Shown piece after piece: positions 10,040-23,711 of a stretch of 64,000 bases of DNA; position 1 is the first letter of the stretch, and every line of letters begins with the position of its first letter. Under the pieces are notes generated by a model. It was not told where the DNA came from, ran no database searches, and saw only the letters and a list, made by a program, of their open reading frames with translations. The position numbers and the translations under genes are program-made. This stretch comes from Xylocopa sonorina (Eukaryota; Arthropoda; Insecta; Hymenoptera; Apidae): positions 1,426,001 through 1,490,000 of the forward strand of contig NW_027490115.1 in the NCBI RefSeq assembly GCF_050948175.1, in the 5' to 3' direction.

Positions 10040-13000
10040 TTCAAATGAGTGTAAATGCGACACTTCCTTGCAAGGAAATAGCTTTTGCAGATGTCTACGT
10101 ATCGTAGCAATAGAGCTCTTATGATTCATAAAACGCAATACCGCATCTCATTTCTATGTTTCATGGTAAGATATAATATGATTTGCGAAGTGTCATGTAT
10201 TCCTCGTCTACACTTCAAATGAATGTAAATGCGTCACTTCTTTGCTAGGAAATAGCATCTGCAGATGTCTAGGTATCGTAGCAATAGAGTTCAAATGCTT
10301 CTTAAAACGAGATATTGCATCTCATATCTATGTTTCATGATAAGATATAATATTCATTGCGAAGTGTTATGCATTCCTCGTATACGATTCAAATGAATGT
10401 AAATGCGACACTTCCATGCAAGGAAATAGCGTTTGCAGATTTCTACGTATCGTAGCAATAGGTTTCTAATGCTTCTTAAAACGCGATATCGCATCTCATT
10501 TCTATGTTTCATGGCAAGATATAATGTGATTTGCGAAGTGTTATGCATTCCTCGTCTACGATTCAAATGAATGTAAATGCGACACTTCCTTGCAAGGAAA
10601 TAGCGTTTGCTGATGTCTACCTATCGTAGCAATAGAGTTCTAATGCTTCTTAAAACGCGATATCGCATTTCATTTCTATGTTTCATGGTAAGATATAATA
10701 TGATTTGCGAAGTGTTATGTATTCCTCGTCAACACTTCAAATGAATGTAAATGCGACTCCTCCTTGCAAAGAAATAGCGTTTGCAGATGTCTACGTATCG
10801 TAGCAATAGAGTTCTTATGATTCTTAAAACGCGATATCGAATCTCATTTCTATGTTTCATGGCAAGATATAATGTGATTTGCGAAGTGTTATGCATTCCT
10901 CGTCTACGATTCAAATGAATGTAAATGCGACACTTCTTTGCTAGGAAATAGCGTCTGCAGATGTCTAGGTATCGCAGCAATAGAGTTCTAATGCTTCTTA
11001 AAACGCGATATCGCATCTCATTTCTATGTTTCATGGTAAGATATAATATGATTTGCGAAGTGTTATGTATTCCTCGTCTACACTTCAAATGAATGTAAAT
11101 GCGACTCCTCCTTGCAAAGAAATAGCGTTTGCAGATGTCTACGTATCGTAGCAATAGAGTTCTTATGATTCTTAAAACGCGATATCGAATCTCATTTCTA
11201 TGTTTCATGGCAAGATATAATGTGATTTGCGAAGTGTTATGCATTCCTCGTCTACGATTCAAATGAATGTAAATGCGACACTTCCTTGCAAGGAAATAGC
11301 GTTTGCAGATGTCTACCTATCGTAGCAATAGAGTTCTAATGCTTCTTAAAACGCGATATCGCATCTCATTTCTATGTTTCATGGTAAGATATAATATGAT
11401 TTGCGAAGTGTTATGTATTCCTCGTCTACACTTCAAATGAATGTAAAAGCGACTCTTCCTTGCTAGGAAATAGCGTTTGCAGATGTCTACCTATCGTAGC
11501 AATAGAGTTCTTGTGATTCTTAAAACACGATATCGCAACTCATTTCTATGTTTCATGGTAAGAAATAATATGATTTGCGATGTGTTATGTATTCCTCGTC
11601 TGCACTTCAAATCAATGTAAATGCGACACTTCCTTGCAAAGAAATAGCGTTTGCAGATGTCTACGTATCGTAGCAATAGATATCTAATGCTTCTTAAAAC
11701 GCGATATCGCATCTCATTTCTATGTTTCATGGTAAGATATAATATGATTTGCGAAGTGTCATGTATTCCTCGTCTACACTTCAAATGAATGTAAATGCGA
11801 CACTTCCTAGCAAGGAAATAGCGTTTGCAGATGTCTACGTATCGTAGCAATAGATTTCTAATGCTTCTTAAAACGCGATATCGCATCCCATTTCTATGTT
11901 TCATGGTAAGATATAATATTCATTGCGAAGTGTTATGCATTCCTCGTCTACGATTCAAATGAACGTAAATGCGACACTTCCTTGCAAGGAAACAGCGTTT
12001 GCAGATGTCTACGTATCGTAGCAATGGAGTTCTTACGATACTTAAAACGCGATATCGCATCTCATTTCTATGTTTCATGGTAAGAAATAATATGATTTGC
12101 GAACTGTTATGTATTCAACGTCTACACTTCAAATGAATGTCAATGCGACACTTCCTCGCTAGGAAATAGCGTCTGCAGATGTCTACGTATCGTAGCAATA
12201 GAGTTCTTATGATTTCTAAAACGCGATATCGCATCTCATTTCTATGGTTTATGGTAAGATATAATATGATTTGCGAAGTGTCATGTATTCCTCGTCTACA
12301 CTTCAAATGAATGTAAATGCGACACTTCCTTGCAAGGAAATAGCGTCTGCAGATATCTACGTATCGCAGCATTAGAGTTCTTATGATTCTTAAAACGCGA
12401 TATCGCATCTTATTTCTATGGTTTATGGTAAGATATAATATGATTTGCGAAGTGTCATGTATTCCTCGTCTACACTTCATATGAATGTAAATGCGACACT
12501 TCCATGCAAGGAAATAGCGTTTGCAGATGTCTACCTATCGTAGCAATAGAGTTCTAGTGCTTCTTAAAACGCGATATTGCATCTCATATCTATGTTTCAT
12601 GATAAGATATAATATTCATTGAGAAGTGTTATGCATTCCTCGTCTACGATTCAAATGAATGTAAATGCGACACTTCCTTGCCAGGAAATAGCGTTTGCAG
12701 ATGTCTAGGTATCGTAGCAATAGAGTTCAAGTGCTTCTTAAAACGAGATATTGCATTTCATATTTTTGTTTCATGATAAGATATAATATTCATTGCGAAG
12801 TGTTATGTATTCCTCGTCTACACTTCAAATGAATGTAAATGCGACACTTCCATGCAAGGAAATAGCGTCTGCAGATGTCTACGTATCACAGCAATAGAGT
12901 TCTCATGATTCTTAAAACGCGATATCGCATCTTATTTCTATGGTTTATGGTAAGATATAATATGATTTGCGAAGTGTCATGTATTCCTCGTCTACACTTC

Positions 13001-13655
13001 ATATGAATGTAAATGCGACACTTCCTTGCAAGGAAACAGCGTTTGCAGATGTCTACGTATCGTAGCAATGGAGTTCTTACGATACTTAAAACGCGATATC
13101 GCATCTCATTTCTATGTTTCATGGTAAGAAATAATATGATTTGCGAACTGTTATGTATTCCTCGTCTACACTTCAAATGAATGTGAATGCGACACTTCCT
13201 CGCTAGGAAATAGCGTCTGCAGATGTCTACGTATCGTAGCAATAGAGTTCTTATGATTTCTAAAACGCGATATCGCATCTCATTTCTATGGTTTATGGTA
13301 AGATATAATATGATTTGCGAAGTGTCATGTATTCCTCGTCTACACTTCAAATGAATGTAAATGCGACACTTCCTAGCAAGGAAATAGCGTTTGCAGATGT
13401 CTACGTATCGTAGCAATAGATTTCTAATGCTTCTTAAAACGCGATATCGCATCCCATTTCTATGTTTCATGGTAAGATATAATATTCATTGCGAAGTGTT
13501 ATGCATTCCTCGTCTACGATTCAAATGAACGTAAATGCGACACTTCCTTGCAAGGAAACAGCGTCTGCAGATGTCTAGGTATCGCAGCAATAGAGTTCTT
13601 ATGATTCTTAAAACGCGATATCGCATCTTATTTCTATGGTTTATGGTAAGATATA

Positions 13656-15564
13656 ATATGATTTGCGAAGTGTCATGTATTCCTCGTCTACACTTCAAAT
13701 GAGTGTAAATGCGACACTTCTTTGCTAGGAAATAGCGTCTGCAGATGTCTAGGTATCGTAGCAATAGAGTTCAAATGCTTCTTAAAACGAGATATTGCAT
13801 CTCATATCTATGTTTCATGATAAGATATAATATTCATTGCGAAGTGTTATGCATTCCTCGTATACGATTCAAATGAATGTAAATGCGACGCTTCCTTGCA
13901 AGGAAATAGCGTTTGCAGATGTCTACGCATCGTAGCAATAGAGTTCTTATGATTCTTAAAACGCAATACCGCATCTCATTTCTATGTTTCATGGTAAGAT
14001 ATAATATGATTTGCGAAGTGTCATGTATTCCTCGTCTACACTTCAAATGAATGTAAAGGCGACACTTCCTTGCAAGGAAATAGCGTTTGCAGATGTCAAC
14101 CTGTCGTAGCAATAGAGTTCTAATTCTTCTTAAAACGCGATATCGCATCTCATTTCTATGTTTCATGCTAAGATATAATATGATTTGCGAATTGTTATTT
14201 ATTCCTCGTTTACACTTCAAATGAATGTAAAGGCGACACTTCCTTGCAAGGAAATAGCGTTTGCAGATGTCAACCTGTCGTAGCAATAGAGTTCTAATGC
14301 TTCTTAAAACGCGATATCGCATCTCATTTCTATGTTTCATGCTAAGATATAATATGATTTGCGAATTGTTATTTATTCTTCGTCTACACTTCAAATGAAT
14401 GTAAAGGCGACACTTCCTTGCAAGGAAATAGCGTTTGCAGATGTCAACCTGTCGTAGCAATAGAGTTCTAATGCTTCTTAAAACGCGATATCGCATCTCA
14501 TTTCTATGTTTCATGCTAAGATATAATATGATTTGCGAAGTGTTATGTATTTCTCGTCTACACTTCAAATGAATGTAAATGCGACACTTCCATGCAAGGA
14601 AATAGCGTTTGCAGATTCCTACGTATCGTAGCAATATATTTCTAATGCTTCTTAAAACGCGATATCGCATCTCATTTCTATGTTTCATGGTAAGATATAA
14701 TATGATTTGCGAAGTGTTATGAATTCCTCGTCTACACTTCAAATGAATGTAAATGCGACACTTCCTTGCAAAGAAATAGCGTTTGCAGATGTCTACGTAT
14801 CGTAGCAATAGATTACTAATGCTACTTAAAACGCGATATCGCATCTCATTTCTATGTTTCATGGTAAGATATAATATGATTGGCGAACTCTTATGCATTC
14901 CACGTCTACACTTCAAATTAATGTAAATGCGACACTTCTTTGCTAGGAAATAGCGTCTGCAGATGTCTAGGTATCGCAGCAATGGAGTTCGAATGCGTCT
15001 TAAAACGAGATATTGCATCTCATATCTATGTTTCATGATAAGATATAATATTCATTGCGAAGTGTTATGCATTCCTCGTATACGATTCAAATGAATGTAA
15101 ATGCGACGCTTCCTTGCAAGGAAATAGCGTTTGCAGATGTCTACGCATCGTAGCAATAGAGTTCTTCTGATTCTTAAAACGCAATACCGCATCTCATTTC
15201 TATGTTTCATGGTAAGATATAATATGATTTGCGAAGTGTCATGTATTCCTCGTCTACACTTCAAATGAATGTAAAGGCGACACTTCCTTGCAAGGAAATA
15301 GCGTTTGCAGATGTCAACCTGTCGTAGCAATAGAGTTCTAATGCTTCTTAAAACGCGATATCGCATCTCATTTCTATGTTTCATGCTAAGATATAATATG
15401 ATTTGCGAATTGTTATTTATTCCTCGTCTACACTTCAAATGAATGTAAAGGCGACACTTCCTTGCAAGGAAATAGCGTTTGCAGATGTCAACCTGTCGTA
15501 GCAATAGAGTTCTAATGCTTCTTAAAACGCGATATCGCATCTCATTTCTATGTTTCATGGTAAG
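13656..15564 (+). repeat. 39-monomer-offset duplication, copy 2
   Basis: Partner of 6870-8778. Its last part (about 15052-15564) also repeats its own beginning at an offset of 7 units (1218 bp). Similarity to the first copy ends at about 15565, where CATGCTAAG becomes CATGGTAAG inside a hybrid monomer. Confidence 0.9.
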
Positions 15565-15659
15565 ATATAATATGATTGGCGAACTCTTATGCATTCCACG
15601 TCTACACTTCAAATTAATGTAAATGCGACACTTCTTTGCTAGGAAATAGCGTCTGCAGA
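15486..15659 (+). repeat. Hybrid B'/GGCGAACTCTT monomer
   Basis: The unit begins with the B' signature TGTCAACCTGTCG and ends with GGCGAACTCTT, CCACGTCTAC and the rare AAATTAATG, features otherwise found in separate units about 14.3 and 14.9 kb. The left flank matches at an offset of 7 units and the right flank at 4 units, so three units were lost at the join, within the conserved centre of the monomer. Confidence 0.83.
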
Positions 15660-16522
15660 CGTCTAGGTATCGCAGCAATGGAGTTCGAATGCGTCTTAAA
15701 ACGAGATATTGCATCTCATATCTATGTTTCATGATAAGATATAATATTCATTGCGAAGTGTTATGCATTCCTCGTACACGATTCAAATGAATGTAAATGC
15801 GACACTTCCTTGCAAGGAAATAGCGTTTGCAGATGTCTACGCATCGTAGCAATAGTGTTCTTATGATTCTTAAAACGCAACACCGCATCTCATTTCTATG
15901 TTTCATGGTAAGATATAATATGATTTGCGAAGTGTTATGTATTCCTCGTCTACACTTCAAATGAATGTAAATGCGACACTTCCATGCAAGGAAATAGCGT
16001 TTGCAGATTTCTACGTATCGTAGCAATAGATTTCTAATGCTTCTTAAAACGCGATATCGCATCTCATTTCTATGTTTCATGGTAAGATATAATATGATTT
16101 GCGAAGTGTTATGTATTCCTCGTCTACACTTCAAATGAATGTAAATGCGACACTTCCTTGCAAAGAAATAGCGTTTGCAGATGTCTACGCATCGTAGCAA
16201 TAGAGTTCTTATGATTTCTAAAACGCGATATCGCATCTCATTTCTCTGGTTTATGGTAAGATATAATATGATTTGCGAAGTGTCATGTATTCCTCGTCTA
16301 CACTTCAAATGAATGTAAATGCGACACTTCCTTGCAAGGAAATAGCGTCTGCAGATGTCTACGTATCGCAGCAATAGAGTTCTTATGATACTTAAAACGC
16401 GATATCGCATCTTATTTCTATGGTTTATGGTAAGATATAATATGATTTGCGAGGTGTTATGTATTCCTCGTCTACACTTCAAATGAATGTAAATGCGACA
16501 CTTCCTTGCAAAGAAATAGCGT

Positions 16523-17340
16523 TTGCAGATGTCTACGTATCGTAGCAATAGATTACTAATGCTACTTAAAACGCGATATCGCATCTCATTTCTATGTTTC
16601 ATGGTAAGATATTATATGATTTGCGAAGTGTCATGTATTCCTCGTCTACACTTCAAATGTATGTAAATGCGACACTTCTTTGCTAGGAAATAGCGACTGC
16701 AGATGTCTAGGTATCGTAGCAATAGAGTTCAAATGCTTCTTAAACGAGATATTGCATCTCATATCTATGTTTCATAATAAGATATAATATTCATTGCGAA
16801 GTGTTATGCATTCCTCGTATACGATTCAAATGAATGTAAATGCGACACTTCCTTGCAAGGAAATAGCGTTTGCAGATGTCTACGCATCGTAGCAATAGAG
16901 TTCTTATGATTTCTAAAACGCGATATCGCATCTCATTTCTATGGTTTATGGTAAGATATAATATGATTTGCGAAGTGTCATGTATTCCTCGTCTACACTT
17001 CAAATGAATGTAAATGCGACACTTCCTTGCAAGGAAATAGCGTCTGCAGATGTCTACGTATCGCAGCAATAGAGTTCTTATGATTCTTAAAACGCGATAT
17101 CGCATCTTATTTCTATGGTTTATGGTAAGATATAATATGATTTGCGAAGTGTCATGTATTCCTCGTCTACACTTCATATGAATGTAAATGCGACACTTCC
17201 ATGCAAGGAAATAGCGTTTGCAGATGTCTACCCATCGTAGCAATAGAGTGCTAGTGCTTCTTAAAACGCGATATTGCATCTCATATCTATGTTTCATGAT
17301 AAGATATAATATTCATTGAGAAGTGTTATGCATTCCTCGT
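16523..17340 (+). repeat. 21-monomer duplication, copy 1
   Basis: Matches 20176-20994. The offset is 3653 bp before the 16742 deletion and 3654 bp (21 units) after it. It ends where CTCGTCTACG here meets CTCGTACACG in the other copy. It includes TGTATGTAAATG, AGCGACTGCAG and TTCATAATAAG, three shared rare markers. Confidence 0.89.
16704..16876 (+). repeat. 173-bp monomer with private 1-bp deletion
   Basis: The A-run in CTTAAAACGAG is one base short (CTTAAACGAG, A-run at 16742-16744). The otherwise matching duplicate at about 20358-20531 has the full run. The deletion is therefore specific to this copy and probably recent. It moves the later unit starts to 174k-1. Confidence 0.92.
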
Positions 17341-17572
17341 CTACGATTCAAATGAATGTAAATGCGACACTTCCTTGCCAGGAAATAGCGTTTGCAGATG
17401 TCTACGTATCGTAGCAATGGAGTTCTTATGACACCTAAAACCCGATATCGCATCTCACTTCTATGTTTCATGGTAAGATATAATATGATTTGCGAAGTGT
17501 CATGTATTCCTCGTCTACACTTCATATGAATGTAAATGCGACACTTCCTTGCAAGGAAATAGCGTTTGCAGA

Positions 17573-17746
17573 TGTCTACCTATCGTAGCAATAGAGTTCT
17601 AGTGCTTCTTAAAACGCGATATTGCATCTCATATCTATGTTTCATGATAAGATATAATATTCATTGAGAAGTGTTATGCATTCCTCGTCTACGATTCAAA
17701 TGAATGTAAATGCGACACTTCCTTGGCAGGAAATAGCGTTTGCAGA
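17573..17746 (+). repeat. A2 monomer variant with ATTGAGAAG
   Basis: This A-like unit differs from the main A type by TTCTAGTGC in place of TTCAAATGC, by GCGATATTGC, by ATTGAGAAG in place of ATTGCGAAG, and by the junction CGTCTACGATT, which mixes the B-like CGTCTAC with the A-like GATTC. It is usually followed by a TTGCCAGG or TTGGCAGG form of the TTCC/GGAA palindrome. The same variant recurs near 3.7, 12.6, 17.3, 29.3, 30.3, 31.0, 34.0, 35.0, 37.5, 38.5, 41.5, 42.3, 44.8, 45.8, 48.8, 51.0, 53.3, 56.6 and 57.7 kb, so it is a useful marker of higher-order structure. Confidence 0.88.
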
Positions 17747-17920
17747 TGTCTACGTATCGTAACAATGGAGTTCTTATGATACTTAAAACCCGATATCGCA
17801 TCTCATTTCTATGTTTCATGGTAAGATATAATATGATTTGCGAAGTGTCATGTATTCCTCGTCTACACTTCAAATGAATGTAAATGCGACACTTCCTTGC
17901 TAGGAAATAGCGTCTGCAGA

Positions 17921-18388
17921 TGTCTAGGTATCGTAGTAATAAAGTTCAAATGCTTCTTAAAACTAGATATTGCATCTCATATCTATGTTTCCTGATAAGA
18001 TATAATATTCATTGCGAAGTGTTATGCATTCCTCGTATACGATTCAAATGAATGTAAATGCGACACTTCCTTGCTAGGAAATAGCGTCTGCAGATGTCTA
18101 GGTATCGTAACAATAGAGTTCAAATGCTTCTTAAAACTAGATATTGCATCTCATATCTATGTCTCATGATAAGATATAATATTTATTGCGAAGTGTTATG
18201 CATTCCTCGTATACGATTCAAATGAATGTAAATGCGACACTACCTTGCATGGAAATAGAGTTTGCGGTTGTCTACGTATCGTAGCAATAGAGTTCTTATG
18301 ATTCTTAAAACGCGATATCGCAGCCCATTTCTATGTTTCATGGTAAGATATAATATGATTTGCGAAGTGTTATGTATTCCTCGTCTAC
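17921..18388 (+). repeat. Long-range duplicate copy 2 (103-monomer offset)
   Basis: Partner of 1-468. After it ends, the sequence passes through two units carrying TTGCCAGG and ATGGAATTC, and then rejoins material matching about 1149-1640 at an offset of 101 units (18721 onward). The copy therefore contains two monomers more than the window start. Confidence 0.88.
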
Positions 18389-19234
18389 GATTCAAATGAA
18401 TGTAAATGCGACACTTCCTTGCCAGGAAATAGCGTTTGCAGATGTCTACGTATCGTAGCAATGGAATTCTTATGATTCTTAAAACGCGATATCGCAGCCC
18501 ATTTCTATGTTTCATGGTAAGATATAATATGATTTGCGAAGTGTTATGTATTCCTCGTCTACACTTCAAATGAATGTGAATGCGACACTTCCTTGCCAGG
18601 AAATAGCGTTTGCAGATGTCTACGTATCGTAGCAATGGAATTCTTAATGATCTTAAAACGCGATATCGCAGCCCATTTCTATGTTTCATGGTAAGATATA
18701 ATATGATTTGCGAAGTGTTATGTATTCCTCGTCTACACTTCAAATGAATGTGAATGCGACACTTCCTCGCTAGGAAATAGCGTTTGCAGATGTCTACGTA
18801 TCGTAGCAATAGAGTTCTTATGATTCTTAAAACGCGATATCGCATCTCATTTCTATGTTTTATGGTAAGATATAATATGATTTGCGAAGTGTTATGTATT
18901 CCTCGTCTACACTTCAAAGGAATGTAAATGCTACACTTCCTTGCAAAGAAATAGCGTTTGCAGATGTCTACGTATCGTAGCAATAGTTTTCTAATGCTTC
19001 TTAAAACGCGATATCGCATCTCATTTCTATGTTTCATGGTAAGATATAATATAATTTGCGAAGTGTCATGTATTCCTCGTCTACACTTCAAGCGAATGTA
19101 AATGCGATACTTCCTTGCAATTAAATAGCGTTTGCAGATGTCTACGTATCGAAGCAATAGTGTTCAAATGCTTCTTAAAACGAGATATTGCATCTCATAT
19201 CTATGTTTCATGATAAGATATAATATTCATTGCG

Positions 19235-19694
19235 AAGTGTTATGCATTCCTCGTATACGATTCACATGAATGTAAATGCGACACTTCCTTGCAAGGAAAT
19301 AGCGTTTGCAGATGTCTACGCATCGTAGCAATAGAGTTCTTATGATTCTTAAAACGCAATACCGCATCTCATTTCTATGTTTCATGGTAAGATATAATCT
19401 GATTTGCGAAGTGTTATGTATTTCTCGTCTACACTTCAAATGAATGTAAATGCGACACTTCCATGCAAGGAAATAGCGTTTGCAGATTTCTACGTATCGT
19501 AGCAATAGATTTCTAATGCTTCTTAAAACGCGATATCGCATCTCAATCCTGTGTTTCATGGTAAGATATAATATGATTTGCGAAGTGTTATGTATTCCTC
19601 GTCTACACTTCAAATGAATGTAAATGCGACACTTCCTTGCAAAGAAATAGCGTTTGCAGATGTCTACGTATCGTAGCAATAGATTACTAATGCT
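19235..19694 (+). repeat. 49-monomer-offset duplicate, copy 1
   Basis: Shares the rare markers ATAATCTGATTTG, GTATTTCTCG and CTCAATCCTGTGTTTC with 27761-28220 at an offset of 8526 bp. The last marker was seen only in these two places. Confidence 0.85.
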
Positions 19695-20175
19695 TCTTAA
19701 AACGAGATATTGCATCTCATATCTATGTTTCATGATAAGATATAATATTCATTGCGAAGTGTTATGCATTCCTCGTATACGATTCAAATGAATGTAAATG
19801 CGACGCTTCCTTGCAAGGAAATAGCGTTTGCAGATGTCAACCTGTCGTAGCAATAGAGTTCTAATGCTTCTTAAAACGCGATATCGCATCTCATTTCTAT
19901 GTTTCATGCTAAGATATAATATGATTTGCGAATTGTTATTTATTCCTCGTCTACACATCAAATGAATGTAAAGGCGACACTTCCTTGCAAGGAAATAGCG
20001 TTTGCAGATGTCAACCTGTCGTAGCAATAGAGTTCTAATGCTTCTTAAAACGCGATATCGCATCTCATTTCTATGTTTCATGCTAAGATATAATATGATT
20101 TGCGAAGTGTTATGTATTTCTCGTCTACACTTCAAATGAATGTAAATGCGACACTTCCATTCAAGGAAATAGCGT

Positions 20176-20994
20176 TTGCAGATGTCTGCGTATCGTAGCA
20201 ATAGATTACTAATGCTACTTAAAACGCGATATCGCATCTCATTTCTATGTTTCATGGTAAGATATTATATGATTTGCGAAGTGTCATGTATTCCTCGTCT
20301 ACACTTCAAATGTATGTAAATGCGACACTTCTTTGCTAGGAAATAGCGACTGCAGATGTCTAGGTATCGTAGCAATAGAGTTCAAATGCTTCTTAAAACG
20401 AGATATTGCATCTCATATCTATGTTTCATAATAAGATATAATATTCATTGCGAAGTGTTATGCATTCCTCGTATACGATTCAAATGAATGTAAATGCGAC
20501 ACTTCCTTGCAAGGAAATAGCGTTTGCAGATGTCTACGCATCGTAGCAATAGAGTTCTTATGATTTCTAAAACGCGATATCGCATCTCATTTCTATGGTT
20601 TATGGTAAGATATAATATGATTTGCGAAGTGTCATGTATTCCTCGTCTACACTTCAAATGAATGTAAATGCGACACTTCCTTGCAAGGAAATAGCGTCTG
20701 CAGATGTCTACGTATCGCAGCAATAGAGTTCTTATGATTCTTAAAACGCGATATCGCATCTTATTTCTATGGTTTATGGTAAGATATAATATGATTTGCG
20801 AAGTGTCATGTATTCCTCGTCTACACTTCATATGAATGTAAATGCGACACTTCCATGCAAGGAAATAGCGTTTGCAGATGTCTACCCATCGTAGCAATAG
20901 AGTGCTAGTGCTTCTTAAAACGCGATATTGCATCTCATATCTATGTTTCATGATAAGATATAATATTCATTGAGAAGTGTTATGCATTCCTCGT
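20176..20994 (+). repeat. 21-monomer duplication, copy 2
   Basis: Partner of 16523-17340 with the intact AAAA run. Just downstream, from about 20991, the sequence instead follows the 15.77 kb region (TCGTACACG, offset 30 units less one base). The right edge is therefore another recombination join. Confidence 0.88.
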
Positions 20995-22850
20995 ACACGA
21001 TTCAAATGAATGTAAATGCGACACTTCCTTGCAAGGAAATAGCGTTTGCAGATGTCTACGCATCGTAGCAATAGTGTTCTTATGATTCTTAAAACGCAAT
21101 ACCGCATCTCATTTCAATGTTTCATGGTAAGATATAATACGATTTGCGAAGTGTTATGTATTCCTCGTCTACACTTCAAATGAATGTAAATGCGACACTT
21201 CCATGCAAGGAAATAGCGTTTGCAGATTTCTACGTATCGTAGCAATAGATTTCTAATGCTTCTTAAAACGCGATATCGCATCTCATTTCTATGTTTCATG
21301 GTAAGATATAATATGATTTGCGAAGTGTTATGTATTCCTCGTCTACACTTCAAATGAATGTAAATGCGACACTTCCTTGCAAAGAAATAGCGTTTGCAGA
21401 TGTCTACGTATCGTAGCAATAGATTACTAATGCTACTTAAAACGCGATATCGCATCACATTTCTATGTTTCATGGTAAGATAATATATGATTTGCGAAGT
21501 GTCACGTATTCCTCGTCTACACTTCAAATGAATGTAAATGCGACACTTCTTTGCTAGGAAATAGCGACTGCAGATGTCTAGGTATCGTAGCAATAGAGTT
21601 CAAATGCTTCTTAAAACGAGATATTGCATCTCATATCTATGTTTCATAATAAGATATAATATTCATTGCGAAGTGTTATGCATTCCTCGTATACGATTCA
21701 AATGAATGTAAATGCGACACTTCCTTGCAAGGAAATAGCGTTTGCAGATGTCTACGCATCGTAGCAATAGAGTTCTTATGATTCTTAAAACGCAATACCG
21801 CATCTCATTTCTATGTTTCATGGTAAGATATAATATGATTTGCGAAGTGTCATGTATTCCTCGTCTACACTTCAAATGAATGTAAATGCGTCACTTCTTT
21901 GCTAGGAAATAGCGTCTGCAGATGTCTAGGTATCGTAGCAATAGAGTTCAAATGCTTCTTAAAACGAGATATTGCATCTCATATCTATGTTTCATGATAA
22001 GATATAATATTCATTGCGAAGTGTTATGCATTCCTCGTATACGATTCAAATGAATGTAAATGCGACACTTCCGTGCAAGGAAATAGCGTTTGCAGATTTC
22101 TACGTATCGTAGTAATAGGTTTCTAATGCTTCTTAAAACGCGATATCGCATCTCATTTCTATGTTTCATGGTGAGATATAATATGATTTGCGAAGTGCTT
22201 TGTATTCCTCGTCCACACTTCAAATGAATGTAAATGCGACACTTCCTTGCAAAGAAATAGCGTTTGCAGATGTCTACGTATCGTAGCAATAGATTACTAA
22301 TGCTACTTAAAACGCGATATCGCATCTCATTTCTATGTTTCATGGTAAGATATAATGTGATTTGCGAAGTGTTATGTATTCCTCGTCCACATTTCAAATG
22401 AATGTAAATGCGACACTTCCTTGCAAGGAAATAGCGTTTGCAGATGTCTACCTATCGTAGCAATAGGGTTCTAATGCTTCTTAGAACGCGATATCGCATC
22501 TCATTTCTTTGTTTCATGGTAAGATATAATATGATTTGCGAAGTGTTTTGTATTCCTCGTCTACACTTCAAATGAATGTAAATGCAACACTTCCTTGCAA
22601 GGAAATAGCGTTTGCAGATGTCTACCTATCGTAGCAATAGGGTTCTAATGCTTCTTAAAACGCGATATAGCAATTCATTTCTTTGTTTCATGGTAAGATA
22701 TAATATGATTTGCGAAGTGTTTTGTATTCCTCGTCCACACTTCAAATGAATGTAAATGCGACACTTCCTTGCAAAGAAATAGCGTTTGCAGATGTCTACG
22801 TATCGTAGCAATAGATTTCTAATGCTTCTTAAAACGCGATATCGCATCTC
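20974..22850 (+). repeat. 21-monomer higher-order repeat, copy 1
   Basis: Matches 24628-26504 at an offset of 3654 bp over nearly 11 units. Few differences were noticed: ATACGATT/ATATGATT near 21140, TAAAACGC/TAAAGCGC near 21092, TCCACATTT/TCTACATTT near 22387 and GCAAGG/GCATGG near 22599. It contains the shuffled GATAATATATG marker and the GTGAGATATAAT and TTCTTTGTTTC variants. Confidence 0.91.
21401..21574 (+). repeat. Marker B variant with shuffled GATAATATATG
   Basis: The almost invariant GATATAATATG is replaced by GATAATATATG of equal length, together with ATCACATTTC and GTGTCACGTATTCC. The shuffled motif begins at 21479, 25133, 40271, 47579, 55931, 59237 and 62195. Spacings are 3654, 15138, 7308, 8352, 3306 and 2958 bp, all exact multiples of 174 (21, 87, 42, 48, 19 and 17 units). 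All copies share the linked changes, so they descend from one founder unit and trace the spread of the higher-order repeat. Confidence 0.9.
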
Positions 22851-23711
22851 ATTTCTATGTTTCATGGTAAGATATAATATGATTTGCGAAGTGTTATGTA
22901 TTCCTCGTATACGATTCAAATGAATGTAAATGCGACACTTCCTTGCTAGGAAATAGCGTCTGCAGATGTCTAGGTATCGTAGCAATAGTGTTCAAATGCG
23001 TCTTAAAACTAGATATTGCATCTCATATCTATGTTTCATGATAAGATATAATATTCATTGCGAAGTGTTATGCATTCCTCGTATACGATTCAAATGAATG
23101 TAAATGCGACACTTCCATGCAAGGAAATAGCGTTTGCAGATTTCTACGTATCGTAGTAATAGGTTTCTAATGCTTCTTAAAACGCGATATCGCATCTCAT
23201 TTCTATGTTTCATGGTGAGATATAATATGATTTGCGAAGTGTTATGTATTCCTCGTCTACACTTCAAATGAATGTAAATGCGACACTTCCTTGCAAAGAA
23301 ATAGCGTTTGCAGATGTCTACGTATCGTAGCAATAGATTACTAATGCTACTTAAAACGCGATATCGCATCTCATTTCTATGTTCCATGGTAAGATATAAT
23401 ATGATTTGCGAAGTGTTATGCATTCCTCGTATACGATTCAAATGAATGTAAATGCGACACTTCCTTGCAAGGAAATAGCGTTTGCAGATGTCTACGCATC
23501 GTAGCAATAGAGTTCTTATGATTCTTAAAACGCAATACCGCATCTCATTTCTATGTTTCATGGTAAGATATAATATGATTGACGAAGTGTCATGTATTCC
23601 TCGTCTACACTTCAAATGAATGTAAATGCGACACTTCTATGCTAGGAAATAGCGTCTGCAGATGTCTAGGTATCGTAGCAATAGAGTTCAAATGCTTCTT
23701 AAAACGCGATA

